DNA of 64,000 bases from SHLQ01 sp964610745 (GCA_964610745.1 CAZSYL010000014.1:1-64000); one strand, 5' to 3'; counted from the stretch's first letter, positions 6,012 through 15,979 are shown. A program made the numbers and translations. The notes: generated by a model not told the origin, from the sequence alone.

Positions 6012-6470
6012 ATGGATGTCGAAGACGAGTTGACCGCTGGCTTTCGAGCTCTTGAAGAGGCGCTGTGGACTTCGGAGACGCGTGGCGATCCACAATGGTT
6101 CGACATGATTCTCGCGCCCAACTTCTCTGAGCATGGCAAATCGGGTCGCGTGTATGACCGTCAAACGATTCCGCGAGAGGTCCCGCCGGTGATCGACGTA
6201 GATCTTCCGCTCGCTGACTTTGCGGCTCGAGCTATTAGTGAGACGGTCGTGCTGGTGACCTACACCTCCAACCAGGGTGCTCGTACCACCAACCGGGCAT
6301 CGGTCTGGTCTCATGACGGAACGAGCTGGCGACTCGAGTTTCACTCGGGCACGCCCGCGGACCCGCTGACCGCTCGGGACGTCGCACCGGGAGGCTTTGA
6401 TGTCGCAAGGCGTGGGTACGACCCTTCGCAGGTCGATGCATTTGTCGCCTCGCTTCAGGCTCGCGTGTAA
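6012..6470 (+). CDS. NTF2/DUF4440-like protein with a DivIVA-like C-terminal tail
   Basis: The N-terminal part (about residues 1-112, starting MDVEDELTAGFRALEEALW) matches the SnoaL/DUF4440 cone fold. It has the WF-DMI-FSEHG segment and a closing SVWSHDGTSWRLEFHSGTP strand pair. The last about 25 residues, GFDVARRGYDPSQVDAFVA, look like the membrane-binding N-terminal motif of DivIVA/Wag31 proteins (F-x-RRGYDP-QVDAFL), here displaced to a C-terminus. The start is uncertain: GTG 5979 and ATG 5982 are also in frame, and no clear ribosome binding site decides between them. The function is unknown; a link to polar or septal membrane is only an inference from the tail. Confidence 0.7.
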   Translation: MDVEDELTAGFRALEEALWTSETRGDPQWFDMILAPNFSEHGKSGRVYDRQTIPREVPPVIDVDLPLADFAARAISETVVLVTYTSNQGARTTNRASVWSHDGTSWRLEFHSGTPADPLTARDVAPGGFDVARRGYDPSQVDAFVASLQARV

Positions 6471-6495
6471 GGCGCAGACATCCACCGAATGAGGG

Positions 6496-7611
6496 CTAGT
6501 CGATGACGACGTCGAAGCTCGCGGTGTTGTTTGTTTCGTCGGCTTCGACGATGACGTTGAACGGGTCGACGACAACTTCGACGGTGTAGTCGCCAGCGTC
6601 GACGTCTGAGATATCGATCCACTGGTCATCGAGCAGCGAATGGTAGTGATCGCCGAAGCCGGGATTGATGATCTGCTGGTTGCCGCCGCAATCCTCATCG
6701 GCGGTAAATACAACCCCGGTCGCCTGCGGGGTCTCTTCAGCGATCAAGATCGAATCGCGGAGGCAGAAGGAGACCTTCTCAGCCATAGCAACCACATTCC
6801 CGGATTCGTCGATGAGTCGATACTGTTCGAAGGCGTCGAAGTGAATGTGGTCGTGCGTCGGGTGGAAAACGAACTCGCCCGACTCGACGTCTTCGAAGTG
6901 CCAGGTATCGGTCCAGATTCTCTGAAACGTTGTGGTGACGCCATCGTTGTCGATGCCTTCGGCGATGACATCGAGCGGTCCTTGGCCAATGTTGGCGGCG
7001 ACCGTTGGAAAACGCAGCAGACGACGATCGGATGCGTCGTCAATGAACCAGGTTCCATTCGGGAAAATGTCCGCACTTCGCGGCGCTTCGTCTGGAACCA
7101 CAAGGCGTTCAGAGGCAGCAGGACCAAGGTCGGAAAGACGCACGATTGGGGTGAGATCGGGCAATAACTCTTCGCCGCAATCCACGTCAGTCGTGCACCG
7201 AGTTGGCTCTGGAATGCTGACGATTCCTTGCCTGTTTTCGAGATCTATTTCGGTGCGAAAATCGAAGTGTCCAACAGCGGTACCACCTGGGCCGGACACG
7301 TCGATCGTTATCTCTACGCCGGCGCGTACTGGTGGCACTCGATAGTCGAGTTGGAACGAGCCGTCAGCAAGAGTCGTTGTCGATTCATTGTTGGGATCGG
7401 GCGCAAAAAACAGTGGAGGGTCGTTGCCTACAGCGTTGGCGATGAGTGGTGACACCAAGGCGCCGCTGACCGGTTCTCCGCTATTGGAGTATTGGACGAT
7501 CATGGTGTTTTCGGCGGAGGAAGTCGTCGATGATCCGCAGGCCACAAGAATTGCTCCGGCGACCACCGCGAGCGGGAGATGTCGAACCCGGGTGGGTAAG
7601 AAGGACTGCAT
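6496..7611 (-). CDS. Lysyl oxidase-like copper lipoprotein
   Basis: This 371-residue protein starts with a lipoprotein signal ending in the lipobox LVAC (Cys at about 25). A carboxypeptidase-regulatory-like beta domain follows (about 35-120). A lysyl-oxidase domain (about 150-330) has the copper-binding His cluster HPTHDHIHFDAF (about 250-262) and a FCLRDS segment; PGFGDHYHSLLDDQWIDI follows. The C-terminal strand run GDYTVEVVVDP-EADETNNTA is typical of the family's end. Lysyl oxidases convert peptidyl lysine to allysine, which cross-links proteins. The gene is divergent from the giant surface protein gene, with about 170 bp between starts, so that protein is a plausible but untested substrate. 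Confidence 0.82.
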   Translation of the reverse strand: MQSFLPTRVRHLPLAVVAGAILVACGSSTTSSAENTMIVQYSNSGEPVSGALVSPLIANAVGNDPPLFFAPDPNNESTTTLADGSFQLDYRVPPVRAGVEITIDVSGPGGTAVGHFDFRTEIDLENRQGIVSIPEPTRCTTDVDCGEELLPDLTPIVRLSDLGPAASERLVVPDEAPRSADIFPNGTWFIDDASDRRLLRFPTVAANIGQGPLDVIAEGIDNDGVTTTFQRIWTDTWHFEDVESGEFVFHPTHDHIHFDAFEQYRLIDESGNVVAMAEKVSFCLRDSILIAEETPQATGVVFTADEDCGGNQQIINPGFGDHYHSLLDDQWIDISDVDAGDYTVEVVVDPFNVIVEADETNNTASFDVVID

Positions 7612-7784
7612 TTTGGCGAGCCTACCTGTCTGTTCGACCTACACAGATAGGTCAGACGGCCTCTTGTAGACGAAAGATAGAAATTCCTCAAGAAAACATG
7701 CAACTAGTCGATCTTTCTTGCCTAGGCCGGTGTTCGCGGGTCGCAATTTTCAGCTTCGAACACCTCGATCAAGGTAGATATTTG

Positions 7785-10700
7785 ATGCATCGAAGTCAGA
7801 AGAAACGTTCCCGAGTGCCTGTGTGCCTGGCAGCAATCCTTGCACTTCTGGGCGCACAAATGGCTGTGTTGCCTGGAGTGCTCAGCGCTCTTGAGGCCCC
7901 CGCAAACAGCTATGTGAGCGCAACCGTTTCTGGAGGTGTGCCCAGCCCGACAAGTGCACTCGACTCCGGTGACTGTGCACTCCTCATTCAGATGACGGGT
8001 ACGGTCGCCGACGGCCTTGGCACCTTTGAAATTCTCGACCCAGCGACGGCGGCACCGACGCGAACGTACTCGAACAGCGAAGCGGTCCAGTACGTTGTGC
8101 TTCCCGGCGGTTGCGATCAAGAGATCGATGTAACGAGCGAGCTTTCTCCCGCCCAGAGCTGGGACGGTGCAACGGGTACGGGCGGCGTAATCTTCCTCGG
8201 CGGATCAACGCTCAACCTCGAAGCTGACATCGACGCCAGCGAAGCTGGCTTCTCCTCCTTCGACAGTGTTGGAGCAGGGTGCGACGGCGGCAGCGGTCAA
8301 CCACAAGCCGATAGCTCGATGTGGAGCGCTGGCGGCGGTGGTGGCGGCGTCATCGGTGGTGGCGGTGGTGCGTCTGGTCACATTGGCAACACCGACTTCG
8401 CGACCGATAGCACTTTCGACGGTTCACCCGGTGGCGGCGGAACTTCCACGACAGGTGGGCAAGGCGGTGAGCACGGCGAGGGATCCGCCGAAAGCAGCGA
8501 CACTGGTGGCGCACCGATTCAAGAGCACGGAGTGGCCCCTGACGGTGGCGACGCCGGTTGCATTGGCAACGGCGGTTCACTCGACCAAAGTTCGTTCTAT
8601 ACCGGCTTCTGGTCCACCGGCGCAGGCGGTGGCGGTGGCGGGTCCTACGGCGGCGGTGGCGCAGGCTGTAGTGCGCGAAGTAGTGCGGCATATGCGGCTG
8701 GTGGTGGTGGCGGCGGTTCGTACACCGGCGGCGGAGCAGGTGGTGTCGGCGGTACAAACACCGGCGCAGAAAGCGTTAGCCCAGAAGAGAACGGCATTGC
8801 CGGAAATAGCCCGCTGGCAGCGGAAATTCCCGACGCTGCGCACTTCCTCAACCACGATGACCCTCGCCTCATGATGGGCGGTGCAGGCGGCGCCAGCTTC
8901 ATTGGTGATGGCTCTTCTCCACAAAACGGCGGTCGCGGCGGCGGCATCGTCGTTCTCGACTTCGACTCTGTTGTTGGAGCAGGCGGCTCGGTCATCAGCA
9001 ATGGTGGCGACGGCGCTACTCCACCCAACTTCCGCGACGGGGCGCAGCTCGGTTCGAGTGGTTCGGGCGGCGGAGCGGGTGGCCAGATTGCGATTTTGGC
9101 TCCAACCGTTTCCTCTCTCAACGTAAGCGCTGTTGGCGGTATCGGCGGCGACGCTGTGGAAGACACCGGGTCAGCCTCCTACTCTCGCCACACCGGTTCG
9201 GCTGGCGCTACTGGTGGCGGCGGCGGCATTTGGTTCGCTGAAGTTGGTGGCGACATGACCAACAGTGGCGCTAACGCTGGTGCAACATCAGCTGATTCGA
9301 CCATCGCGGCACCAGGAGTAACAGGTCTCGACTGGTCCGTGAGCGCTGGTAACCCAGCACTCAACGGCATCTACCCAGCGCCGGTAACCGTTGGCTCAGC
9401 TACCTACACCTACGCCGAATGGGCTTCCATTGTCGGCGCTGCAAACGCTGACTCGCAGGTGACATTCAAGTGGATTGCAGTTTCTCTCGTAGATGCAGCA
9501 GCACCAGACTTCACCCTCGAAGAACTGATCACAGCGTTCCCGAGCCTCGAACAGCCGAACAACCCGAAGAACCTTGGACTCGGCTGCACGCCTGGACTTG
9601 GTGGTACCGGACTGATGGCGTTCAGCTCACCTCCAACTCCAACCCTCGAAATCGAAACGCTTACAAATGGCGTCGATTCTGACGAGGCGCCGGGTGAAAT
9701 CCTTGTAGCTGGCCAGGAAGTCACATGGGAGTATGAAGTAACCGCAGTCTCGATTGGCTCTGTTGAGAACATTGTCGTCACCGATGACAACGAAGGCGTT
9801 GTCGATTGCCCTGAGACGACTCTCGCCGCAGGCGAATCGATGACGTGTTCACTCGATGGAACGGTGACCGATGGTCAATACAGCACGGTCGGAACTGCTA
9901 CCGGCGACGGCGTCGACGACCTTGGAGTATCGACAGGCCCCGTGTCTGTTGACGACCCAACGCATCATGTCGGCGTAACCCCATCGATCGCCATCGAGGC
10001 AACCACCAACGGTGTGCAGGCCGATACAGCCCCATCGGAAAACCCCGTTGCAATCGGCGATCCAATCGAATGGGTTTTCGACGTGACGAACGGTGAAATT
10101 CCAGTTGTCGACGTTGAAGTCACCGACGAGACGACACAGGCATCCACCGAACCCGGAGCGGCTGATCTCACTTGTGACTATGACGCAAGCTCCGATCCCT
10201 CAACCGGTGTTGGAGAATTGGCGGCAGGCGAAACAGTTCCTTGTTCCGCTACGACCGGCGTTGCTGGTGTCGGCGACTACGCCAACCTTGCGACGGTCAC
10301 CGCCGTTGCGGCCGAAGCTGATCCAGTAGCTGGAACGTTGACCGCCGTGCTTGACGCAGCGGGAGAAGAGATTCCAGTGACCGACACCGATCCATCGGGA
10401 TACCTCGGCGAACCCACCTACGACCTCGCACTTGCTGAGGTGGTAGCGGGTACGTCACTCGACTCGACGGGTCGCTTGGTCGACTTCACGATCACGGTTG
10501 CAAACCAAGGCGAACTCGACTCGGAGTCCTTTACGGTGACGAGCGAACTCGATGAAGCGACCGAATTTGTATCTGCCTCAGACGGCGGAAGCGAGACCGC
10601 TCCTGGCATCGTCGAATGGGACATTCCTGAGGCTTCGAGCTTGGCTACCGGGGAGACCCTCGACCTGACCCTTCAGGTCCGATTGATCGATGCAGCAGCA

Positions 10701-13700
10701 ACCGGTGTCATTAACACTTCAGAGATCTCTTCGGATAGTGGTGACGACACGGACTCGACTCCTGATGACGTAATCACTGGCGCAGGTGCGGACAATTTGG
10801 TCGACATTACCGATGTGGCTGCACTCGCAATTGACACGGGCTCGAACGACCCTGATGAAGATGACCATGACGTGGCTGCGATCGGCTTCGACTACGACCT
10901 TGCGCTGATCAAGACGATCAACTCAACCTCAGAGATGCTCGTTCCAGATGGCACGGTCACATTCGATCTTACGATCACCAACCAGGGTGAACCAGTAGAG
11001 CGCATCGAGGTCACTGACTACATAGATGCCACCCTGTTCAACGCCCTTACAGTTGACGGCGAAACAAATGCGGCGGGAATTGCTGGAGGAACCGCAGCTA
11101 ACGAGTTCGGTTTCGAATGGTCTGGGGCCGGAACTCTGACCCCGTCGGTGTTGCTGACCCCAGTGACCGAGGGTCAGAAGTTCGCAACAGGCGAGACGCT
11201 CATCGTTCCGATCACGCTCGCTGTCTCACCGGAATGGGATGGCTCCGACCTCGAAGGCTGGGCTGAGATTTCGATGTTCGACGACGATGCGACCTCCGCC
11301 AACGGTGATTCGACCGCCGCAGGTTCGGGTGTACTTCTTTTCGACAAGGATTCGGCCGCTGATGCGGACCAAAGCAACGACTCGCAGCCCACAGGGTATG
11401 GCGAGCCTGGCGACGATGTCATCACCAACGATGCTGGTGACGAGGACGATCATGATGTGGCAGGTCTCCCGGTCTACGACATCTCTTTGATCAATGACCT
11501 CGCAGCGGGTCAGGACTACGTGGTTGACCCAACCGCTGAAGTCCTCGAAGCGAGCTTCGTTGTCACGGTCAAAAACCAGGGTAACCACCCGGTCAACAAT
11601 GTTGAGGTAACTCAACACATCCCAGCGGGCGCCGAGCTCGACACAATCCAAACCGATGAAGCGAACTCGGCCATCGCTGGGTTGACGCGAAGCGGCGAGG
11701 TGTTCGAGCTGACCGACCCTCTCCTGCCAGGGGAGACCGTCGATATCGCTCTCGTGCTCACGATTGTTGACCCTGCGGTCGGCGTGTACATGAGCAACGC
11801 GGAAATCTCCGCGGCGTTCGACCTCGACGGCAATCCGGTCGCCGATATCGACTCGACTGTCGACGGAATTGTCGGCAATGACGTCGTCGAGATCGTCAGC
11901 TCAGAGGGAGATGCCGTAGAAGTGAACTCCCACGATGACATCGACTATGACCGCACGTCTGCCGGGGCGCCCGTCGCGACGCCACTCGATGACGACGACC
12001 ACGACCAAGAACAAGTTGTTCTCGGCTTCGATCAAGCTGTTGAGCTCGAATTCGCAACCCCTGCAGGTGAGTACCCACTCGCTCCGGGCTCCGACGTCGA
12101 ATTCGAAATTGTTGTGACCAACCAGGGAAGCGCTATCGAGCGAATCTCGATAGTGGATTATGTCGACGAAGACGTATGGCAGGCATTCGATGTCTCTGCG
12201 AACCCCGATGGGGTGACCAGCGGAGACGTCACGCTTCCATTCGTGTGGTCAGAAGATGCAGGTTTGCCTGTTGTGTCTATCGAAGGCGCGCTTGGACTTG
12301 GTCAAACGCTCACGGTTCCGGTGACACTGGCCATTCGAGATGACTACGCCACGCAGGCCGGTTCGCTCGTGAATGTTGTCGAGATCGCGTCCTTTGACGA
12401 CGACCTCGACGACGCCAATGGGTCTCCTAGTGATATCGACTCGACCCCTGACACGGCGAACGCTGATCCTGTAGCCGAGGATGACCATGATCTCCTCGAG
12501 GTTGCGATCTTGGACCTGGCTCTCCGTGAGGTGCTCTCCCTCGATACGGCACTTCCGGTGCAGCCAGGCCAAGACGTGACGTTCCAGATCGAAGTCTTTA
12601 ACCAAGGCGCCGTGGCTGCTTCCAACATCGAGGTGGTCGATTACGTCAACCTTGAAATGTGGGCTCCCTTTGATGTTGATCAGAATCCAGCAACAGAGCA
12701 GTACACCTGGGCTGCCAGCGGCAGCGACGGGGTAGTGGCTCTGGCGGCTGAGCTTGCACCTGGTGCTTCGATTGTGATCCCGGTAGTGCTGACGGTGGCT
12801 GACGGTGCGGACCTGTCTGACCTTTCCAACACGTCCGAGATTGCAGCAGCAACAGCGACTGACGGGGCGACCGTTGTGGTCAACCCCGATGGTTCGACGG
12901 TTGCCGACTTTGATTCGATTCCCGATTTGATAAATGACGATGTCCTTGTAGACAACGTCATCGATAACTCGCAAGACGATGAAGACGATCACGACATCGC
13001 AGTCGTTGAGGCTCCTCTCTTCAGCTTGGGTAACCAGGTTTGGGAAGACAGCAACAACGATGGTGTGCTCGGTGACGGAGAAACGCCAATCGCTGGTGTT
13101 GAGGTTCACCTGTTCGTCGATGCCGATGGTGATGGCCTGGCAGACGATCTCGATGGAAACGGCGTGCTCGACGAGAGCGATTCGCTCAGCAAAGCCGTGA
13201 CCGGAGTTGACGGTGACTACCTCTTCAGTGGGTTGCCGGTTGGTGAGTACGTCGTTGGTATCGCACCTAGCAACTTTGCCGCTGGCGCAGCGTTGGAAAA
13301 TGGGGTGTCGAGCACAACGACTGTCACCGATCCGAACACCGACTTTGACCAAGACGACAACGGAACATCGTGTGGTTGTCCGGACGGATACGTTCTGTCG
13401 GGAGCGGTGTCGTTGCTCGGCGGTGAGCCAACAGCTGAACCCGGCCTTGTCAACGATCTGGCAATGGACGCGAACGCGAACCTCACGGTCGACTTTGGTT
13501 TCTGGTTCCCGATTGTTGAACTCGATTTGGAGATGACGCCACTGACCACCGACCCAATGAGTGTTGGCGACACGGTCGATATCCGTCTGGATGTCACGAA
13601 TCTTGGCAACACACCGGTTACTGCGGACTTGACCCTGTTGATTCCCGACCGCGGTGCCTTCGATCCTGCAAGCATCCCTGTCGAATCCGATGGGAGTGTG

Positions 13701-14054
13701 CTGATCGTTATCGACGAGATGATGGCTCCGGGTACGACGTTCAGCCAAGAACTGTCGGCGACGCTGTCTGCTTCGGGTGACATGCAGGTGGAGGCAACCC
13801 TGTCCAACGTTGTCCTGATGGACGACGACGGTGTCGTTCTTCAGAGTCCGAGCGGCGACGCGCTCGCCCTCGGAGCCGACGACCTGATCGAAGCGTTTGT
13901 CCTGGGTGAGGTTCTCACGGCGGCAGCTCCACCCGCGGCTCTGGCCTTTACCGGTTCGTCGATAGTCCGGTTCGTGACTCTGGCAATGCTGCTGGTTTCG
14001 CTCGGAGCCGGGATTCTGTTGTGGCGTCGCCGTGAGCAGGTTGTTGTGTCCTAG
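7785..14054 (+). CDS. Giant LAxTG-anchored surface protein with DUF11 repeats and SdrD-B domain
   Basis: This 2,089-residue protein starts at ATG 7785, preceded by AAGGTAG at about 10 nt. The open frame extends upstream but lacks a signal there. Residues about 1-40 form a signal peptide with a KKR-rich head. About 160-480 are a glycine-rich, low-complexity region. About 615-1740 hold successive DUF11/CARDB-like beta repeats (ITVANQGE, LTITNQGEP, VTVKNQGNH, VVTNQGSA, IEVFNQGAV). Each ends in an acidic linker of EDDHD type. About 1745-1900 form an SdrD B-like domain (WEDSNNDGVLGDGETP) with DxDxDG calcium-type loops. The C-terminus has LAFTG (about 2052), a hydrophobic helix and RRRE, a class E sortase anchor. 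It is likely an adhesin or matrix protein on the cell wall. A strong terminator follows. Confidence 0.9.
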   Translation: MHRSQKKRSRVPVCLAAILALLGAQMAVLPGVLSALEAPANSYVSATVSGGVPSPTSALDSGDCALLIQMTGTVADGLGTFEILDPATAAPTRTYSNSEAVQYVVLPGGCDQEIDVTSELSPAQSWDGATGTGGVIFLGGSTLNLEADIDASEAGFSSFDSVGAGCDGGSGQPQADSSMWSAGGGGGGVIGGGGGASGHIGNTDFATDSTFDGSPGGGGTSTTGGQGGEHGEGSAESSDTGGAPIQEHGVAPDGGDAGCIGNGGSLDQSSFYTGFWSTGAGGGGGGSYGGGGAGCSARSSAAYAAGGGGGGSYTGGGAGGVGGTNTGAESVSPEENGIAGNSPLAAEIPDAAHFLNHDDPRLMMGGAGGASFIGDGSSPQNGGRGGGIVVLDFDSVVGAGGSVISNGGDGATPPNFRDGAQLGSSGSGGGAGGQIAILAPTVSSLNVSAVGGIGGDAVEDTGSASYSRHTGSAGATGGGGGIWFAEVGGDMTNSGANAGATSADSTIAAPGVTGLDWSVSAGNPALNGIYPAPVTVGSATYTYAEWASIVGAANADSQVTFKWIAVSLVDAAAPDFTLEELITAFPSLEQPNNPKNLGLGCTPGLGGTGLMAFSSPPTPTLEIETLTNGVDSDEAPGEILVAGQEVTWEYEVTAVSIGSVENIVVTDDNEGVVDCPETTLAAGESMTCSLDGTVTDGQYSTVGTATGDGVDDLGVSTGPVSVDDPTHHVGVTPSIAIEATTNGVQADTAPSENPVAIGDPIEWVFDVTNGEIPVVDVEVTDETTQASTEPGAADLTCDYDASSDPSTGVGELAAGETVPCSATTGVAGVGDYANLATVTAVAAEADPVAGTLTAVLDAAGEEIPVTDTDPSGYLGEPTYDLALAEVVAGTSLDSTGRLVDFTITVANQGELDSESFTVTSELDEATEFVSASDGGSETAPGIVEWDIPEASSLATGETLDLTLQVRLIDAAATGVINTSEISSDSGDDTDSTPDDVITGAGADNLVDITDVAALAIDTGSNDPDEDDHDVAAIGFDYDLALIKTINSTSEMLVPDGTVTFDLTITNQGEPVERIEVTDYIDATLFNALTVDGETNAAGIAGGTAANEFGFEWSGAGTLTPSVLLTPVTEGQKFATGETLIVPITLAVSPEWDGSDLEGWAEISMFDDDATSANGDSTAAGSGVLLFDKDSAADADQSNDSQPTGYGEPGDDVITNDAGDEDDHDVAGLPVYDISLINDLAAGQDYVVDPTAEVLEASFVVTVKNQGNHPVNNVEVTQHIPAGAELDTIQTDEANSAIAGLTRSGEVFELTDPLLPGETVDIALVLTIVDPAVGVYMSNAEISAAFDLDGNPVADIDSTVDGIVGNDVVEIVSSEGDAVEVNSHDDIDYDRTSAGAPVATPLDDDDHDQEQVVLGFDQAVELEFATPAGEYPLAPGSDVEFEIVVTNQGSAIERISIVDYVDEDVWQAFDVSANPDGVTSGDVTLPFVWSEDAGLPVVSIEGALGLGQTLTVPVTLAIRDDYATQAGSLVNVVEIASFDDDLDDANGSPSDIDSTPDTANADPVAEDDHDLLEVAILDLALREVLSLDTALPVQPGQDVTFQIEVFNQGAVAASNIEVVDYVNLEMWAPFDVDQNPATEQYTWAASGSDGVVALAAELAPGASIVIPVVLTVADGADLSDLSNTSEIAAATATDGATVVVNPDGSTVADFDSIPDLINDDVLVDNVIDNSQDDEDDHDIAVVEAPLFSLGNQVWEDSNNDGVLGDGETPIAGVEVHLFVDADGDGLADDLDGNGVLDESDSLSKAVTGVDGDYLFSGLPVGEYVVGIAPSNFAAGAALENGVSSTTTVTDPNTDFDQDDNGTSCGCPDGYVLSGAVSLLGGEPTAEPGLVNDLAMDANANLTVDFGFWFPIVELDLEMTPLTTDPMSVGDTVDIRLDVTNLGNTPVTADLTLLIPDRGAFDPASIPVESDGSVLIVIDEMMAPGTTFSQELSATLSASGDMQVEATLSNVVLMDDDGVVLQSPSGDALALGADDLIEAFVLGEVLTAAAPPAALAFTGSSIVRFVTLAMLLVSLGAGILLWRRREQVVVS

Positions 14055-14085
14055 CTCCGTGCATTAGCCAAAGCGCGCAGAACAA

Positions 14086-14133
14086 AGAGGTCCCGCATTC
14101 ACCTCCCACGTCAGGGGTGAATGCGGGACCTCT
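14086..14133. terminator. Long perfect inverted repeat, probable bidirectional terminator
   Basis: An 18-bp perfect inverted repeat (14086-14103 with 14116-14133) lies between the convergent surface protein and LysR genes. It is flanked by a further GCGCAGA/TGCGCG match. There is no strong T tract on either side, but its position and strength fit termination from both directions. Confidence 0.7.
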
Positions 14134-14168
14134 GCGCGTATCGCCACACGGTGGTAGCGCCAATGTGT

Positions 14169-15089
14169 CTAGGTGTTTGGTTGGCGTCGATCTAAGCCGA
14201 GTTCCTCGGCAACCTCGGCAACAGCGGTCTTAAACGCGGCGATCGCTGGTCGTTCTGCAGACGACGATCGTGACAGCAGCTCGATGACCCGGTGTTGAGG
14301 TTGTTCTAGCTCCATGAGGTCGACACCGTCTGGGACTCGTACAAGACCGAGGTCGGGGACCAATGCTGCGCCAGCGCCCGCGGCAACCATCCTGAGCACG
14401 GTCGGGAAGTCGGCGATGCGATGGGCGATGAGGGGAGACGTCGGCATCGTTGCGAACGCTCGATTAACCGCAAAGCTGCACGCATCGTTGGGCGGGGGAG
14501 CGACAAACTCGAAGTCGGTGGCGACCTCGAGGTTCACGGGTCCGGTGGTGTCCAAGCTTCCGGCGGGGACGGCGAGGCGAAGCCAATCTCGACACACGAG
14601 CATGCGGTCGAGGTCGGCGCGTTCTGGTGAGCCAGCCTCGCGTTCGACGGCGAACGCAATGTCGAGCTCACCGCGGCGCACGAGTTCGCTCGGGTCGGTG
14701 TCGACGAAGGCGGTGCGGAGCTTAAGGTCGGGGTGAGATGTGCGAAGGCGGGTCATGACGGGCTCGAGCATCGTCGAGCCCACCGACTCGAAGAAGAACA
14801 CTCGCAACTCGCCAGATACTTCTCCTTGGAGGCGTTCGATGGCCGCTTCGGCCTCGTCGAGACTGTTGAGGATCAGCTCTGCGTGGCTGACGAGCTCGCG
14901 TCCAGCATCTGTCAGCATCACGTTTCGACCAACTCGTTCGAGCAACGCCACGCCGGTGGTTTTCTCTGCGGTGGACAGCTGTTGAGAAACAGCGGACGCG
15001 GTGTAGCCGAGCACGTCGGCGGCCCTGGCGATCGTGCTTTGGCGAGAGAATTCGCGAAGCATCCGGAGCTGCTGGATCGAGATGTCCAT
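14169..15089 (-). CDS. LysR family transcriptional regulator
   Basis: This 306-residue protein has an N-terminal winged helix-turn-helix, with IQQLRMLREFSRQSTIARAA and LGYTASAVSQQLSTAEKTTG at about residues 5-45. A linker helix and a periplasmic-binding-like effector domain (about 90-295) follow. The length and layout are those of LysR activators. LysR genes usually face their target, but the neighbour on the other side is a small zinc-ribbon gene with no evident metabolic role. The target and ligand are unknown. Confidence 0.92.
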   Translation of the reverse strand: MDISIQQLRMLREFSRQSTIARAADVLGYTASAVSQQLSTAEKTTGVALLERVGRNVMLTDAGRELVSHAELILNSLDEAEAAIERLQGEVSGELRVFFFESVGSTMLEPVMTRLRTSHPDLKLRTAFVDTDPSELVRRGELDIAFAVEREAGSPERADLDRMLVCRDWLRLAVPAGSLDTTGPVNLEVATDFEFVAPPPNDACSFAVNRAFATMPTSPLIAHRIADFPTVLRMVAAGAGAALVPDLGLVRVPDGVDLMELEQPQHRVIELLSRSSSAERPAIAAFKTAVAEVAEELGLDRRQPNT

Positions 15090-15184
15090 ATGGCGAGACT
15101 ACGCATGACGATTCAGTATTGCTAATGAAAATCAAGAAGAAATCATCGCTTTTACTTATTCACAGATCGAGTGATGATGCAACG

Positions 15185-15463
15185 ATGTTCATCATCAATT
15201 GCCAGCAATGCGACACGACGTACCTTCTGTCCGATTCGGTTGTCGAATCACGCCATGCCACGAGCAGCGGCATCATCGGCTATGTGAAATGCCCTGAAGG
15301 TCACCGAATGGTTCAGATTCTCCCGGACGCATATCCGAAACCTCCCCCGCCCACCGGAAGCGCTGGGTCTGCGCGCCGTAACTTGTCGCTCGCGGAGAAA
15401 CGAAACCAGCGACTACCAGCCTGGAGCACACAGGTCGATGCGTGCGGTGTCTTCCCAGGATGA
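15185..15463 (+). CDS. Small zinc-ribbon-like protein
   Basis: This 92-residue protein starts at ATG 15185 (MFIINCQQCDTTYLLSD). The pairs CQQC (residues 6-9) and CPEGH (about 42-46) could bind one zinc ion, as in the small actinobacterial proteins with a CxxC...CPxGH pattern. The C-terminal third is basic and proline-rich. It overlaps the 3' end of the convergent GNAT gene by 51 bp, which weakens confidence in the exact end. The function is unknown. Confidence 0.55.
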   Translation: MFIINCQQCDTTYLLSDSVVESRHATSSGIIGYVKCPEGHRMVQILPDAYPKPPPPTGSAGSARRNLSLAEKRNQRLPAWSTQVDACGVFPG

Positions 15464-15979
15464 GTCCCCCGGATAGATCATGGCCCACGGGTCGCTGAAG
15501 GCATCGGCACCATCGATCGAGGTGAAGATCTTGTTCTGCACCGTTCGTGCTCCGAATCGTTCGTAGTACTTGGGCACAGGGGATTGAAAGAAGGCGGGCC
15601 TTCCCTCGCTGTCCACCCGTTCGAAGGCTGCGTTCACGACGGCGTCTCCCCAGCCTTGGCCTCGATGGTTGGGGTCGCTGCACATGCTCGCAAGTGCCAC
15701 GATCTCAACGGGATTTCCGTCGAGAGTGACGGCGTGCAAGAAGGTGCGTGCCACTGCGCGCAGCGATGTGCCGTCGTAAGCAAGGTGCAGCTGCATTGCG
15801 TCCAGGGCCGCGTAGATTGGATCGGTGCGGGCAAGTCGTGCTGCTGGACCTGCCGGGTCGTCATCAGGCCACACCAAATGCCACAGGTCAACGCAAGCCC
15901 GCCGCGCCTGCGCGTCGACCTCACTCCACGAAAGGTTGGCTACGCGGGCACTCGCGGGTAGAGATGATTCGCTTGTCAC
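15413..15979 (-). CDS. GNAT family acetyltransferase-like protein
   Basis: This 188-residue protein has a GNAT core. The central strand ALASMCSDPNHRGQGWGDAV (about residues 91-110) holds the acetyl-CoA-binding RGQGWG motif. The C-terminal VPKYYERFGARTV resembles the yYek-GF motif of GNAT enzymes. The segment LASMCSDPNHRGQGWG is well conserved, so the family call is firm. The substrate is unknown. Confidence 0.8.
   Translation of the reverse strand: MTSESSLPASARVANLSWSEVDAQARRACVDLWHLVWPDDDPAGPAARLARTDPIYAALDAMQLHLAYDGTSLRAVARTFLHAVTLDGNPVEIVALASMCSDPNHRGQGWGDAVVNAAFERVDSEGRPAFFQSPVPKYYERFGARTVQNKIFTSIDGADAFSDPWAMIYPGDSSWEDTARIDLCAPGW

Noticed and set aside
12249..13748. 499-codon minus-strand frame inside the giant surface protein gene
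   Set aside because: It is antisense to repeated DUF11 domains, with composition typical of a shadow frame.
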